From Candidatus Eiseniibacteriota bacterium (GTDB taxonomy: Bacteria > Eisenbacteria > RBG-16-71-46), in the NCBI GenBank assembly GCA_016710095.1, contig JADJLL010000029.1, forward strand, positions 1-43,784: DNA of 43,784 nt, in the 5' to 3' direction. A model generated the notes under the pieces. It saw only the letters and a list, made by a program, of their open reading frames with translations, had not been told where the DNA came from and searched no databases. Below are positions 17,986 to 29,600 of this stretch, piece by piece. Numbering within the stretch: the first letter of the stretch is position 1; every line of letters begins with the position of its first letter. The position numbers and the translations under genes were made by a program.

Positions 17986-19082
17986 TCAGGTGGCGTACTT
18001 GAGCGCGTGCTCGCGGCCGTTTGGGATCTCTCGAGACTTCACCTTCCCCCAGTAGTACTCGCTCCAACGCTCCGGCAACCGGACTCTGCTTGGGAACAAC
18101 CTCGTCGTCAGCACCTCTCGCGGCTTCAGCCGGTGATCCGTGAGCCCCAGCCGCATCGCCGGGGTGTCGCAATGCCTTCGCTCGGATGCCCATTTCATGT
18201 AGTTGCGCCACACCATGAACACCGCCATGCGCCAGATCGCCATCTGACGCCGCTTCGGGAACGCGATCGTCTCGCGCTTGTGGTTCGCGCCGGTGTGCCG
18301 CGTGAGCATGTCGTTCAGGTTCACGCTGAAGATCGGGTTGGCCGGCGTGCGGTTCGCCCGCGAGCTGATCGTCCGGTGCGCCACCTCCAGGTGCGCGGCC
18401 CGGGCGATCGCACGTGGATAGTCCTGATGCTCGTCGGTGTGGAGCACCAGTGACTAGGGCTTGGGCGCCACGATGCAGAGCAGCTCGGCGCAGTCCTTCT
18501 CCGTGCCGCGCGGATCGGCTTGCCGAGGCGCGCCTCGTTCTCCTTGCGATACGCCTGCTGCGCCTTGGTCATGGTTCCCGATCGGCGCAACTCGGTGACC
18601 GTGAACCCATGCAGGAAGTAGGTCTTCCGCCCCACGAGCACGTTGTAGCTGGTCGGATGGAACTGGCTGTACTCGAACGAGAAGAACCCATCCATGGCCA
18701 CGGACTCGGTGATGCCGTCCTTGGGCCGCAGCTGCTCGTGGAACAGCTGGCAGTGCCGCCCGAGCCGGTTGGCGTGGAGCAGCACGGTCTGCGGTGAGCA
18801 CTCCTGGGCGCGCGCGATCTGGCGCAGGCACGAGCACGACAGCAGCCCGTGGAAGGTCGGCAGCAGGAGTTCCGGGCGCTTGAGCCAGTAGCTGAGCAGG
18901 AAACTCTGGTCGCTGAACCGTCGCCGGCAGTGACAACAGCGGTAACGCTGGACACGGTGCGGCGCGGCTTTGCGCGAGTGGTAGCCGTCGCGCTGGTAGC
19001 GCCAACCTTCTGGCGCAGTGTGGAATGGGCATCCGGGGTTGGGACAGAACGGGGGCGCCTGGGGGGCAGGCGTCGTGGTCAT
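17986..19082 (-). pseudogene. Transposase of the IS, broken by a frameshift and an amber codon
   Basis: The protein starts MTTTPAPQAPPFCPNPGCPF and has a zinc ribbon (CPNPGC ... CCHCRRRF), a helix-turn-helix region (CLRQIARAQECSPQTVLLHA), and DDE-like aspartates in SVAMDGFFSFEYSQF and VLHTDEHQDYPRA. The conserved tail is GANHKRETIAFPKRRQMAIW. Two lesions are visible. A one-base break near 18512 comes after EARLGKPI, and the other frame resumes TEKDCAELL. An in-frame TAG at 18456-18454 follows IVAPKP and precedes SLVLHTDEHQD. With both corrected the frame would be about 365 codons. The amber is a substitution, not an indel, so this copy is probably truly inactive. It resembles IS1-type zinc-ribbon transposases, but the assignment is tentative. 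Confidence 0.75.
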
Positions 19083-19111
19083 GCAGGGTTACCCCTGCAC
19101 GAGCCGTTCCT

Positions 19112-19133
19112 TCACCAATCTTCCGAGCACAAC
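19112..19133. repeat. Right terminal inverted repeat of the IS
   Basis: 22 bases, an exact reverse complement of 17919-17940. Confidence 0.9.
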
Positions 19134-19153
19134 TGATAGATTGCCGCGAACAC

Positions 19154-19183
19154 CGGGCCGTCCCCACACCGGGGGACGGCCCG
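19154..19183 (+). terminator. Hairpin just outside the right end of the IS
   Basis: A perfect 12-bp stem, CGGGCCGTCCCC with GGGGACGGCCCG, has a 6-base loop and is followed by ATTCGTTT. Before the IS arrived this stretch would have lain directly behind the barrel gene at 16893, so it is probably that gene's original terminator, now about 1.2 kb away. It sits in the leader of the next gene, whose start is 27 bases on. Confidence 0.6.
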
Positions 19184-19209
19184 ATTCGTTTCCATCGAGA
19201 GGACCACCC

Positions 19210-20343
19210 GTGAAGATCATCCATCCGATCTTCGTGTGGGCGTTGCTCGTGGGCGCCGCCGTACCCGCCACGGCCGCCGACACGCGCCCCGCGAAACCCG
19301 CGGCCAAACCCGCCACCGCGAATCCCGCGACCACGGCGCCCGCGACTCCGCCGGCGCCGCCCGCGCCCGAGCCCGTCGAGCACGCCGCCGCCTCGACCCG
19401 CCCGCTCGACGCCGCGCAGGCGTTCTACGACCGCGCGGAGTTCGCCGCCGCCCGCGACGCGCTCACCAAAGGACTCGCGAACGGCCAGTTCACCGGCGAC
19501 GACGTGATCCTCGCCCGTGCGCTGCGCGCCCGCTGCCTCGTGAAGCTCGGCCGCCGGCTCGAAGCGAAGGAAGCGTTCAAGGGCGTGCTGCGCACCGACC
19601 GCGCGTTCAAGCTCGATCCCGCGCAGGTGCCACCGGACGAGATGGACTCGTTCCGCCTCGCGGCGCAGGAGTTCGACAGCGAACTCGCCGAGGCCGGCAA
19701 GCGCTTCCCGGCCAGCATCGCGTTCTCGGCGGGCACCGGCAGCGCGGTCAACCAGGACTTGGTCGACCTCGCATCGAGCGCGGGCGTCGAGCCCGCCGAC
19801 GATTTCGAAGGCGCGGTCGAGCTGGGCTGGTCGGTCCGCTTTCCGCTGCGTCCCACGTGGTCGCTCGACCTGGCCATCACGCGCCTGAAGGCGACGACCG
19901 AAGACAAGCTCCCCGCGGCCCGCAACGCGCACGCCGAGTACACCGCGTCGGCCATGCCGTTCGTGGTGAGCGTCGTGCGCAACCTGTCCACGAGCCCCAC
20001 GCGCCGCGTGAACGCGTTCGCCGGCGTCGGCCCCATGCTGGCCCAGGCGATCATCGAGAACCAGCAGACGCTCGTGTCCGGCCGGCTCATCCCGGTGCAG
20101 ATCGTCGGGCACAACCAGGGCTGGTACCTGCACGCGGGCCTCGAAGGCGAGTACATGCTGCGTCCGCGTCTCGCGCTCACCGCGCAGGCCGCGATGCGCC
20201 GCGCCAACTCCGGCAAGCTGCACCTGGCGCGCGAAGACTTCGAACTCTACGAGAGCTATCCGGCCTCGAGGCTCGGCGAGCGCACGATCGACTTCTCGGG
20301 CTGGACCGCCCAGATCGGTCTGCGCGCTTACATCGGCTACTGA
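19210..20343 (+). CDS. TPR head and outer-membrane beta-barrel protein (paralogue 3)
   Basis: 377 residues, starting at GTG 19210 (VKIIHPIFVWALLVGAAVPA, a signal peptide). An extra Ala/Pro/Thr linker comes before the TPR-like head (AQAFYDRAEFAAARDALTKG; ARCLVKLGRRLEAKEAFKGV). The barrel half contains WSLDLAITRLKATTED and YLHAGLEGEYMLRPRLALTA and ends RAYIGY, as in paralogue 1. The frame is open upstream to 19018 but that part runs into the IS and has no signal peptide, so the GTG is preferred. Its role is unknown; see the other two copies. Confidence 0.7.
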   Translation: MKIIHPIFVWALLVGAAVPATAADTRPAKPAAKPATANPATTAPATPPAPPAPEPVEHAAASTRPLDAAQAFYDRAEFAAARDALTKGLANGQFTGDDVILARALRARCLVKLGRRLEAKEAFKGVLRTDRAFKLDPAQVPPDEMDSFRLAAQEFDSELAEAGKRFPASIAFSAGTGSAVNQDLVDLASSAGVEPADDFEGAVELGWSVRFPLRPTWSLDLAITRLKATTEDKLPAARNAHAEYTASAMPFVVSVVRNLSTSPTRRVNAFAGVGPMLAQAIIENQQTLVSGRLIPVQIVGHNQGWYLHAGLEGEYMLRPRLALTAQAAMRRANSGKLHLAREDFELYESYPASRLGERTIDFSGWTAQIGLRAYIGY

Positions 20344-20357
20344 CCGTGGAGACCCTC

Positions 20358-20729
20358 ATGAAGACCCACGCGCTTCCGCTTCGCCGGTTCGCCGCCCTGC
20401 TGATCGTGACGGCCGCCGCCGCCGCGCTCGCCTCGTGCGGGCGCACCGTGAACCGCCTGACGCCGCCCGTCACGGGCGCCGCCACCTGGAACAACACCAT
20501 CAGCCACATGCTCGCCGACCGCTCGGAAGGCACCCAGCCCACCGGTTGCACGGGCTGCCACCATGCGGGCACCAACCTGCCGGATTGGACCGACTACCAG
20601 ACCGTCGTGGACTACGCCCCGATCATCCGGAGCCAACTGCAGCCGGCGGGGGCCATGCGGCGGTTCCTCAAGCCGGGCGAGCCCGAGGTCGTGATCGACT
20701 GGATCGACGCCGGCCTGCCGCGGGAATGA
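20358..20729 (+). CDS. Mono-haem c-type cytochrome-like lipoprotein
   Basis: 123 residues. The signal peptide has a lipobox (AALASC, C27), so the protein should be anchored to a membrane from the periplasmic side. One haem-c site is present, C64-T-G-C67-H68. M100 in GAMRRFLKPGEP could be the distal ligand, and the end WIDAGLPRE resembles small cytochrome c domains. It starts 14 bases after the barrel gene stop, so it is co-transcribed. I know of no haem protein in the T6SS machinery; a redox-sensing or an unrelated role are both possible. A GTGGAG sequence lies 5-10 bases before the ATG. Confidence 0.7.
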   Translation: MKTHALPLRRFAALLIVTAAAAALASCGRTVNRLTPPVTGAATWNNTISHMLADRSEGTQPTGCTGCHHAGTNLPDWTDYQTVVDYAPIIRSQLQPAGAMRRFLKPGEPEVVIDWIDAGLPRE

Positions 20730-20732
20730 GAA

Positions 20733-20774
20733 CCCGGGTGCGCGCCCGCAGATGACTGCGAGTGCGCACCCGGG
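20733..20774 (+). terminator. Long hairpin after the cytochrome-like gene
   Basis: An 11-bp perfect stem, CCCGGGTGCGC with GCGCACCCGGG, contains an inner CGCA/TGCG stem. No T-run follows at once, but a small GC hairpin with a T5 run lies at 20801-20816. Together they probably end the barrel-cytochrome transcript before the next kinase gene. Confidence 0.5.
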
Positions 20775-20882
20775 GCGAGTCCCCGGTCCGCGGCCGCCGG
20801 GCGGGCTTTTTCCCGCTAGGCCGGAAGGTCCGGGCGCGGTAGCTTCTGCGCCCCTGCGATATCACCCTGGAGATCCCCCCGC

Positions 20883-22973
<2,091 letters not shown>

Positions 22974-23099
22974 AAAGTTCGGCCGACAACGCTGGAGTCG
23001 CGTTTTCGATGGTGGCTCCAGTGGTTCCGAAGGGGTAATTTGCCGCGGTAACTCCTTTGCTCGTGACGCCTACCTCGAATGGAATCGCAGGGAGGTCAC

Positions 23100-23789
23100 A
23101 TGAACGCTCGCACTTCCGGCTCGTACCGCCGTGCGCTCGCCGCGCTGCTCGTCGCGGCGCAGCTCGCAGGACCGGTGTCGGCCATCGCCGCGGCGACGCC
23201 GCCGCGAACCACGGGTTCGACGCGCGCCACGACGGCGCGCAAGCCGCACGTGCTCGTCACGCGCGCGCTCGCGCTGTACGCACAGGCGCGCTACGACGAA
23301 GCCGTGACCACGCTGCTCGGTCCGGTCAGCCGTGCCGAACTGCAGGGCGCCGATCTTCGTGACGCGCGGATCGTGCTCGCGCGCTGCTACGTGAAGAAGG
23401 GGCTCTCGGCCCGCGCCGAGGAGCACTTCAAGGCCGTGCTCGCGGCCGATCCCACCTTCGAACTCGCGTCGCCCCAGGGGGACGCCGAGGAAATCGAGGC
23501 ATTCCGCGCCGTGAAGCCCGCACCTGCGAGCGCTCCGGTCGCGACGACGACTCCGGCTCCGCCCGAGCCGCGCGAAAAGACGCCCGCGATGAAGGCGGCC
23601 CTGCCGCCCTCGAGCGGCGCCAGTGACAAGAAGGGCTGGCTGTCGTCCCACAAGGGACTGGCCCTGCTCGTGGTCGTGGCGGGAGGCGGCGCTGCCGCCG
23701 CTCTCGCCGGTGGCGGCGGTGGCGGCGGCTCCTCCACGGGGCCCGTGACGCCCACCGTTCCGGACTTCCCGCCACCGCCGAACCGCTGA
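23100..23789 (+). CDS. TPR-headed envelope protein with hydrophobic, Gly-rich C-terminus
   Basis: 229 residues. The start at 23100 is fixed by GGGAGG. After a signal peptide (to about AIAAA), residues 45-125 repeat the head of the three barrel paralogues (ALALYAQARYDEAVTTLLGP; LARCYVKKGLSARAEEHFKA). The C-terminal half is different: no barrel, but a Pro/Ala linker, one hydrophobic segment (GLALLVVVAGGGAAAALAGG), a glycine run and a short Pro-rich end. It lies directly upstream of tssJ with no terminator between, so it may be the first gene of the T6SS operon. The function is not known. Confidence 0.65.
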   Translation: MNARTSGSYRRALAALLVAAQLAGPVSAIAAATPPRTTGSTRATTARKPHVLVTRALALYAQARYDEAVTTLLGPVSRAELQGADLRDARIVLARCYVKKGLSARAEEHFKAVLAADPTFELASPQGDAEEIEAFRAVKPAPASAPVATTTPAPPEPREKTPAMKAALPPSSGASDKKGWLSSHKGLALLVVVAGGGAAAALAGGGGGGGSSTGPVTPTVPDFPPPPNR

Positions 23790-23861
23790 GGTTCGGAAAC
23801 ACCGATTCGCCGTCGCCGCTCGAAGACAACCGAAAAACCCGACTCGATGTCTGGGGTACAT

Positions 23862-24338
23862 ATGCGCCGTTCGATCCGTCGCCTCATGGTCCTCGCGGTC
23901 CTGTCGTGCGCCGTCCTCGCCCTGCTCTCGGGGTGTGGCGCGCGCAAGGGATCGCCGACGATCCAGGTCACCGTCACCGCCGCCGCCGACTGCAACAACT
24001 GCGGTGGTGGAGCGGCTTCCGCGCTCAAGTTCCGCGTCTTCCAGGTCGCGGACTCGGGCGCGGTGCGCACGATGCTCAACAAGGGCCTTCCCTGGGGTAA
24101 GCACCTCGAAGCCGGAGGGGCGAACATCCTCGTCAAGGCCGCGGAAGATTTCGTCAGTCCCGGTGCGAGCAAGACCGTCGCCACCCAGCGCGATCCCAAG
24201 GCCACCGCCCTCGTCGTCGAGGGCAACTTCTGCAAGAAGGTGGGCGCGACCTGGTACGTGGTGCATCCGCTCGCGAAGAAGGGGCCCCTGCTCGTGACGG
24301 CCGGTCCGACCGGTCTCACGGTCACTCCCAGAAAGTAA
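23862..24338 (+). CDS. tssJ: T6SS outer-membrane lipoprotein TssJ
   Basis: 158 residues, normal for TssJ. The lipobox is ALLSGC (C25). The mature part is a small beta-sandwich type (SPTIQVTVTAAADCN ... ALKFRVFQVAD), as in TssJ/SciN. TssJ anchors the membrane complex to the outer membrane by binding the periplasmic end of TssM. It is followed 3 bases later by tssK. ATG 23847 is an alternative start, but 23862 gives the better lipoprotein signal. Confidence 0.85.
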   Translation: MRRSIRRLMVLAVLSCAVLALLSGCGARKGSPTIQVTVTAAADCNNCGGGAASALKFRVFQVADSGAVRTMLNKGLPWGKHLEAGGANILVKAAEDFVSPGASKTVATQRDPKATALVVEGNFCKKVGATWYVVHPLAKKGPLLVTAGPTGLTVTPRK

Positions 24339-24341
24339 GCC

Positions 24342-25739
24342 ATGGCCGATCCGCAGAAGGACGCCTACACGCAGACGCTGCGCCCGGTTTGGCAGGAAGG
24401 CATGCTGCTTTCTCCGCAGCACTTCCAGCAGTCCGAGCGCGCCGCGCACCTCCGTCTCTCGCAGCGCTTCCGCTTCTCGGAATCGTTCGGGTGGGGGCTG
24501 TGCGAGTTCGAGATCGACGAGCAGGCGCTCGCGCACGGACGGCTCGCGCTGACGCGGGCCGCGGGCGTGTTCCCGGACGGCACGCCGTTCGACACGGCCG
24601 CCGGTGATCCGCTGCCGACGCCGCGCGACCTCGGCGCGTGGTTCGAAGGGCAGCGCGACCGGCTCGAAGTGCACATCGGCCTGCCGTTGCCGCGCCCGGG
24701 CCAGCCGCTCACGGCGCGCGAGGCGGGCAACGTCATTCCCGGCCCGCGCTACACGTCGAGCCTCGAAGCGGTCGCCGACGAGAACGCCGAAGGCATCGAT
24801 CGCGAACTGGTGCTGTCGCGCAAGAACCTCGTGCTGCTGTTCCCGGACGAAGCGCTCTCGCAGCACGAGCGCCTTCGCATGGGCGAGGTCGTGCGCTCGA
24901 CCACCGGCTTCTCGCTGCGCGACGCGTTCGGCGGCGTGGCCGACCCGTACATTCCGCCCGTCATGGCGCTGCAGGGTTCCAAGAGCCTGCTGTCGCTCGT
25001 GCGCCGCATGCTCAACCTGCTGCTCGACCGCAGCCGCGATCTGAGCGACATGCGCACGCAGCGCGGCGGCTTCGCCGAGTTCGGCAAGTCCGACGCGGCC
25101 AGCTTCTGGATGCTGCACAGCGTCAACACGTACATCCCGATCCTTTCGCATCACGTCGCGAATCCCGGCGTGCATCCCGAGCAGGTGTTCCTCGTGCTGG
25201 CGTCGCTCGCGGGCGAGCTGTGCACGTTCTCGGCGACGCGCACCCCGCGCGACCTTCCGGTGTACGAGCACGACGCGCTCGGCTCGTGCTTCGGCCAGCT
25301 CACGCGGCTGCTCGAAGAGCTGCTCAAGACGCAGATCGCCGTGCGCGGCGCGCGCGTGGATCTCGTGCGCAAGCCCGGCTCGGTCCACGTCGGCGGCATC
25401 GCCGACGCGCGGCTGCTCGAGCCGCAGGGCAAGCTCTTCCTCGGCGTGTGCATCGAAGGCCCCGATCGGCCGCAGATGCTGCTCACGTTCCCCAAGCGCG
25501 CGAAGATCGCGTCGGAGTCCAAGGTGCAGTCGCTCATCGTGGCGGCCACCGAAGGGCTCGCGCTCCACGCCCCGGCCCCCGTGCCGGCCGGCGTGCCGTG
25601 CTATGCGGGCTACGACTACTTCGAACTCGATCGCTCGCATCCGCTGTGGGAGGACGTCCGTCGCGCCAATCAGGTGGCGGTATACCTGCCGCGCGAACTC
25701 GAGCAGGTGAAGCTCGACCTCGTCGGCACCTGGGAGTAG
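24342..25739 (+). CDS. tssK: T6SS baseplate protein TssK
   Basis: 465 residues, full length. The family signature is at the N-terminus: P15-VWQEGMLLSPQHFQQ-30. TssK trimers connect the baseplate (TssE/F/G, VgrG) to the cytoplasmic parts of TssL and TssM. The frame is intact. Spacing to tssL is 3 bases, and the gene order tssJ-K-L-M is the standard one. Confidence 0.95.
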   Translation: MADPQKDAYTQTLRPVWQEGMLLSPQHFQQSERAAHLRLSQRFRFSESFGWGLCEFEIDEQALAHGRLALTRAAGVFPDGTPFDTAAGDPLPTPRDLGAWFEGQRDRLEVHIGLPLPRPGQPLTAREAGNVIPGPRYTSSLEAVADENAEGIDRELVLSRKNLVLLFPDEALSQHERLRMGEVVRSTTGFSLRDAFGGVADPYIPPVMALQGSKSLLSLVRRMLNLLLDRSRDLSDMRTQRGGFAEFGKSDAASFWMLHSVNTYIPILSHHVANPGVHPEQVFLVLASLAGELCTFSATRTPRDLPVYEHDALGSCFGQLTRLLEELLKTQIAVRGARVDLVRKPGSVHVGGIADARLLEPQGKLFLGVCIEGPDRPQMLLTFPKRAKIASESKVQSLIVAATEGLALHAPAPVPAGVPCYAGYDYFELDRSHPLWEDVRRANQVAVYLPRELEQVKLDLVGTWE

Positions 25740-25742
25740 CGA

Positions 25743-26600
25743 ATGTTCGGACTGGGTGACTCGAAGGGCCCGCGCACGCGCCGGGCCGGACAGAAGGCTG
25801 CGCCCAAGCGGACCGCGGCCCCGCAGGACGTCACGGAGACGGTGATCGGCGGGATTCCCGCCCAGCGCCGTCCCGTCGCCGCGTCGTCGTCGTCCTCCGG
25901 TGGCGGCGGTTCCGCGCGCGCCGGCAAGGCGAGCCGCCGTCCGCGGCTCGTGGACCTCGCCATGGAGCCGCTCGCGCTCATTCATGCGCTGCGCAGCGAA
26001 GGCATCGCGCCCGATCCGGGGCAGGTGCGTTCGCAGTGGGGCGCCATGCGCCGCGCCTTCGAGGAGAAGGCGCGCGCCGCGGGTCACCGTGAAGCCGATC
26101 TCGAGATGTGCGTGTACATGCTGTGCGCCTACCTCGACGCCGCGATGCTCGGCCTGCCCGAAGCGCGCGGCCACTGGCTCGACGCGGGCGCGCTGCAGAG
26201 CGAGTTCGACATGAGCGGCGAGCTGATCGCCGGGCGGCGCGTGTACGAGCGGCTGCAGGAGCTGCGCGGCAACCGCGAGCAGACGGTCGAGGCGCTCGAG
26301 CTGTACGCGGCGTGCTTCCGCACCGGCTACCGCGGGCGCTACATCGACGACGAACCCGGCATGGAAGCGCTCATGACCGAGGTCGAGCGCGACATCGCCG
26401 CCGTGCGCGGCGACGGCTTCGGCTCGATCGCGCCGAACGTGGCGCGCAAGGAAGAGGCGGGCGGCACCGTGGTGAAGAAGTTCCCCGTGTGGCTCGTGCC
26501 CGCGATCCTCGGCGGCGCGATCGTGCTGAGCTGGCTCACGGTCGTGCTCGTTTCGTTCCTCCACGCGCGCGCGGTCGCCGGCGCGATCGGAGGGTACTGA
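25743..26600 (+). CDS. tssL: T6SS inner-membrane protein TssL (DotU family)
   Basis: 285 residues. A flexible Ser/Gly/Arg-rich leader (to about 70) precedes the DotU helical domain (PLALIHALRSEGIAPD; CAYLDAAMLGLPEA; LYAACFRTGYRGRYIDDE). One C-terminal membrane helix is present (about 248-270, VPAILGGAIVLSWLTVVLVS). There is no OmpA-type peptidoglycan-binding extension, so wall anchoring of the complex must come from elsewhere or be absent. The stop lies one base before the tssM start. Confidence 0.93.
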   Translation: MFGLGDSKGPRTRRAGQKAAPKRTAAPQDVTETVIGGIPAQRRPVAASSSSSGGGGSARAGKASRRPRLVDLAMEPLALIHALRSEGIAPDPGQVRSQWGAMRRAFEEKARAAGHREADLEMCVYMLCAYLDAAMLGLPEARGHWLDAGALQSEFDMSGELIAGRRVYERLQELRGNREQTVEALELYAACFRTGYRGRYIDDEPGMEALMTEVERDIAAVRGDGFGSIAPNVARKEEAGGTVVKKFPVWLVPAILGGAIVLSWLTVVLVSFLHARAVAGAIGGY

Positions 26601-26601
26601 G

Positions 26602-29600
26602 ATGCGCATGCCCAGCTTCACGCCCCGCAACGTCGTGATCGGCGCGGTCGCGCTCATCGCGGTGCTCGGCGCGTTCCTGTACCAGCATCTCGTCGCGTTC
26701 CTCGTGACCGCGCTCATCATCATCGTCGTCGTGCTCGGCGTCGTCGTGTGGCTGATCATGCGCGAGCTCGAGGCGGCGAAGGCCGGCAAGGGCATCGAGA
26801 AGGAACTCGACGGACAGGTCGAGCGCGAGATCGAGCGCTCGACGTTCGGGCAGCAGGCCGAAGTGCGGAACCTGAAGGCCGAGTGGGACGCCGCGATCGC
26901 GGAGTTCAAGAAGTCGCCGGCCGGCCGCCGTCTCGGCGACAAGGCGCTCGCGCAGATGCCCATGTACCTCGTGCTCGGTCCGACCGCGGCGGGCAAGACC
27001 ACGCTCATCCAGGAGTCGGGGCTGCCGTCGGCGCTCACCGACTCGGGCCGCAAGATGCGCGGCGTGCGCGGCGTCGGTGGCGCGCGCAGCTTCCAGTGGT
27101 TCTTCACCGAGCAGGCGATCCTTCTCGACATGTCGGGCAAGGCGCTCAAGATGTCGGAGTTCGACGACAACGAGGACTGGATCCAGTTCCTCGGGTCGCT
27201 CCGCAAGATGCGTCCCGAACGCCCGATCAACGGCGTCGTCGTCGCGGTGCCCGTGTCGCAGCTCGCCTCCGGCGGTACGGAGGCGGTCGAGCCGCTCGCG
27301 CAGCAGCTGCGTGAGCGCGCGCGCGATCTCGGCCATCACCTCGGCATGGAGTTCCCGGTCTACGTCGTGCTCACGCAGTGCGACTCGATCGCCGGCTTCG
27401 CCGAGACGTTCGCGGCGTTCGACGACGAGCAGGCGTCGCAGCCGTGGGGCATGACGCTGTCGGTCGCCAAGACGCGCGAGTCCGCGCCCGAGGCGGTGTT
27501 CGACGCCGAGTGGACGACGATCGTCGCCGCGCTGGGCGACCTGCGCACGCACCGCGTCGCGCGGCTGTCGGACGACGTGCAGCGCATGCGCGCGCTCGCG
27601 TTCCCGTCCCAGCTCGAACGGCTGCGCCCGGAGCTCAAGCGCCTCGTGCAGGTGCTGTTCGCGCGCGGCAAGTCGCAGACGGCGGACGGTCCGCTGTTCC
27701 GCGGTCTCTACCTGACCAGCTCGCGCGTGGGCGCGCCGTCGGTCGAGCGCGTGATCTCCGACGCCGCGCGCGCCGTGGGCGTCGCGCCGCGCGTGGACGC
27801 GCCGAGCCCCGAGATGGCGCAGCACGCGTGGTTCTCGCAGCAGCTCTGGAAGCGCATCGTGTTCAAGGACGCGAACCTCGCCGCCGCGAGCGGCTTCGCG
27901 CTCGCGAACGAACGCCGCATGCGCTGGGTGATGTTCGGCGGCGCGGTCGGCGCGTGGCTGCTGCTCACCGCCGTGCTCGGCATCGTCTCGTGGCAGGCGG
28001 CGCGTCCCGTGCGCGCCGCGGCCGACGCGGCCAAGGAACTCGCCGCGCAGAGCAAGGACACCGTGCCGCGGACCGCGCTCGGCTACGTCGAGGCGCTGCG
28101 CTCCGCGCTCGAGGGTCTCGAGCACTCGCGCGCGCACAAGACGTTCGGCATGCGTCTGGGCGGCTACGCGGGCGACCGCGTGATCGCGCCGGCGCTTTCG
28201 CTGTACGTGCAGAAGGCGACCACGTTCCTGATCGACCCGGTCGTCGAGGACGTGCCGCCGCAGCTCACCGCGCAGGCGACGAACGACGCGACGCCGTTCG
28301 CCGACCTGTTCTACGAGTACCAGGGCTACCGTCTCCTGTACGACGAGCACTACGAGGTCGAGCCCGCGGACTCCGTCGTGCTCTCGCGCCTGCTCATCCG
28401 GCTCCACCAGCCGGAGGCGGCGCGCGTGCCGGTCGACGAGCTGCGCGAGTTCTCGCGCCTCATGCGCGCGCAGGCCCGCATGCTCACCGATCATCAGGAG
28501 CCCAAGCACCGCTTCGGCCAGTTCGACGCGACGCTCGCGTCGTCGGCGCTCGCGTCGATCCAGCGCCGCTGGGCCGAACGCGGCCAGCTGTACGAGGACA
28601 TGATCGCCGACGCGAACAGCGGCATCGTGGACCTCACGCTCGAGACGATCGCGCGCGAGAAGGGCAAGAAGTTCAAGTTCGTCATGCTGTCGTCGGCCGG
28701 CAAGGTGCCCGGCGCGTACACGCAGGCGGGCTGGCAGAGCATCGTGCGCTCGCGGCTCCAGGTCATCGCGCAGATGGTCCGGCGCGAGAAGGACCCGCAG
28801 TTCGTCGCCACCATGGGCGACGGCGCGCGCCAGCTTTCGAAGCAGCTCGCCGCGCGCTACGCGGACGACTACTCGAAGGCCTGGGCCGCGTTCATGGGCA
28901 CGATCGCGGGCACGCTCAACGATCCGAAGGGCCGTCGCGAACTCGCGGTCGAGAGCAGCCCGGCCGGCGAGATCGAAGCCGTGCTGCGCCGTATCGACGC
29001 CGAGGCGAAGCTCGAGGGCGCCGGAACCGAAATGCAGCCCGGGCTCGACCGTCTTGCGGTCGTGCACGACTGGCTCTCGTACCGTCCGCCGGGCCGCGAC
29101 TTCGTTTCCGACGTGAAGCGCAAGCTGCCGTTCGCGGCCGACGAGTCGTTCATGACGCCGCACGAGCGCTGGCAGAAGGGGCTACAGGTCGCGGCCAAGA
29201 CGCGCCTCGGCATCCAGGACCCGGATCTCTACGACAAGGGGCCGCAGTCGGCCGCGTGGCAGCTTCCCGATCCACGCAAGAAGCCGGATCGCGACACGCA
29301 CCGCGCGCTCAGCATGCTGCTCACCTGCATGAAGCCCGTGAAGCGCGGTATCGGCGGCCTCGCCGGTGGCGGCGCGGACGGTGCGGGTGGCGGAGCGGGC
29401 GGCGGCGCCGGCGGTGGCTCGGGCGCGCCCGTCGACATTCCCGCGCTCATGGCGGGCTGGGGCTCCGAACTCGCCGGTCCGTTCGGCGAGATCTCGTCGC
29501 GCTATCCGTTCGCCGCGGGCGGCGACGACGTGCGCATCGGCGAGTTCACCGCGTTCTTCGGGCCCGGCGGATCGCTCGACAAGTTCTACGACGCGTTCCT

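Larger units (their letters stand above)
17919..19133. mobile_element. IS element with 22-bp perfect terminal inverted repeats
   Basis: About 1215 bases bounded by GTTGTGCTCGGAAGATTGGTGA at the left and its exact complement at the right. It carries one transposase-like reading frame on the minus strand and a hairpin near the left end. It is inserted directly after the stop codon of the barrel gene at 16893. No clear target duplication was found; TAG at 17916-17918 and at 19137-19139 is a possible 3-bp one if the right end extends to 19136. The family was not assigned; zinc ribbon plus DDE-like features recall IS1-type elements. Confidence 0.85.

Noticed and set aside
19018..19209. N-terminal extension of the third barrel protein
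   Set aside because: It crosses the IS end and has no signal peptide, while GTG 19210 begins a proper one.
23070..27230. A 1386-codon open frame antisense to tssJ-tssM
   Set aside because: It has no recognisable domain and lies opposite conserved T6SS genes; it is a GC artefact.
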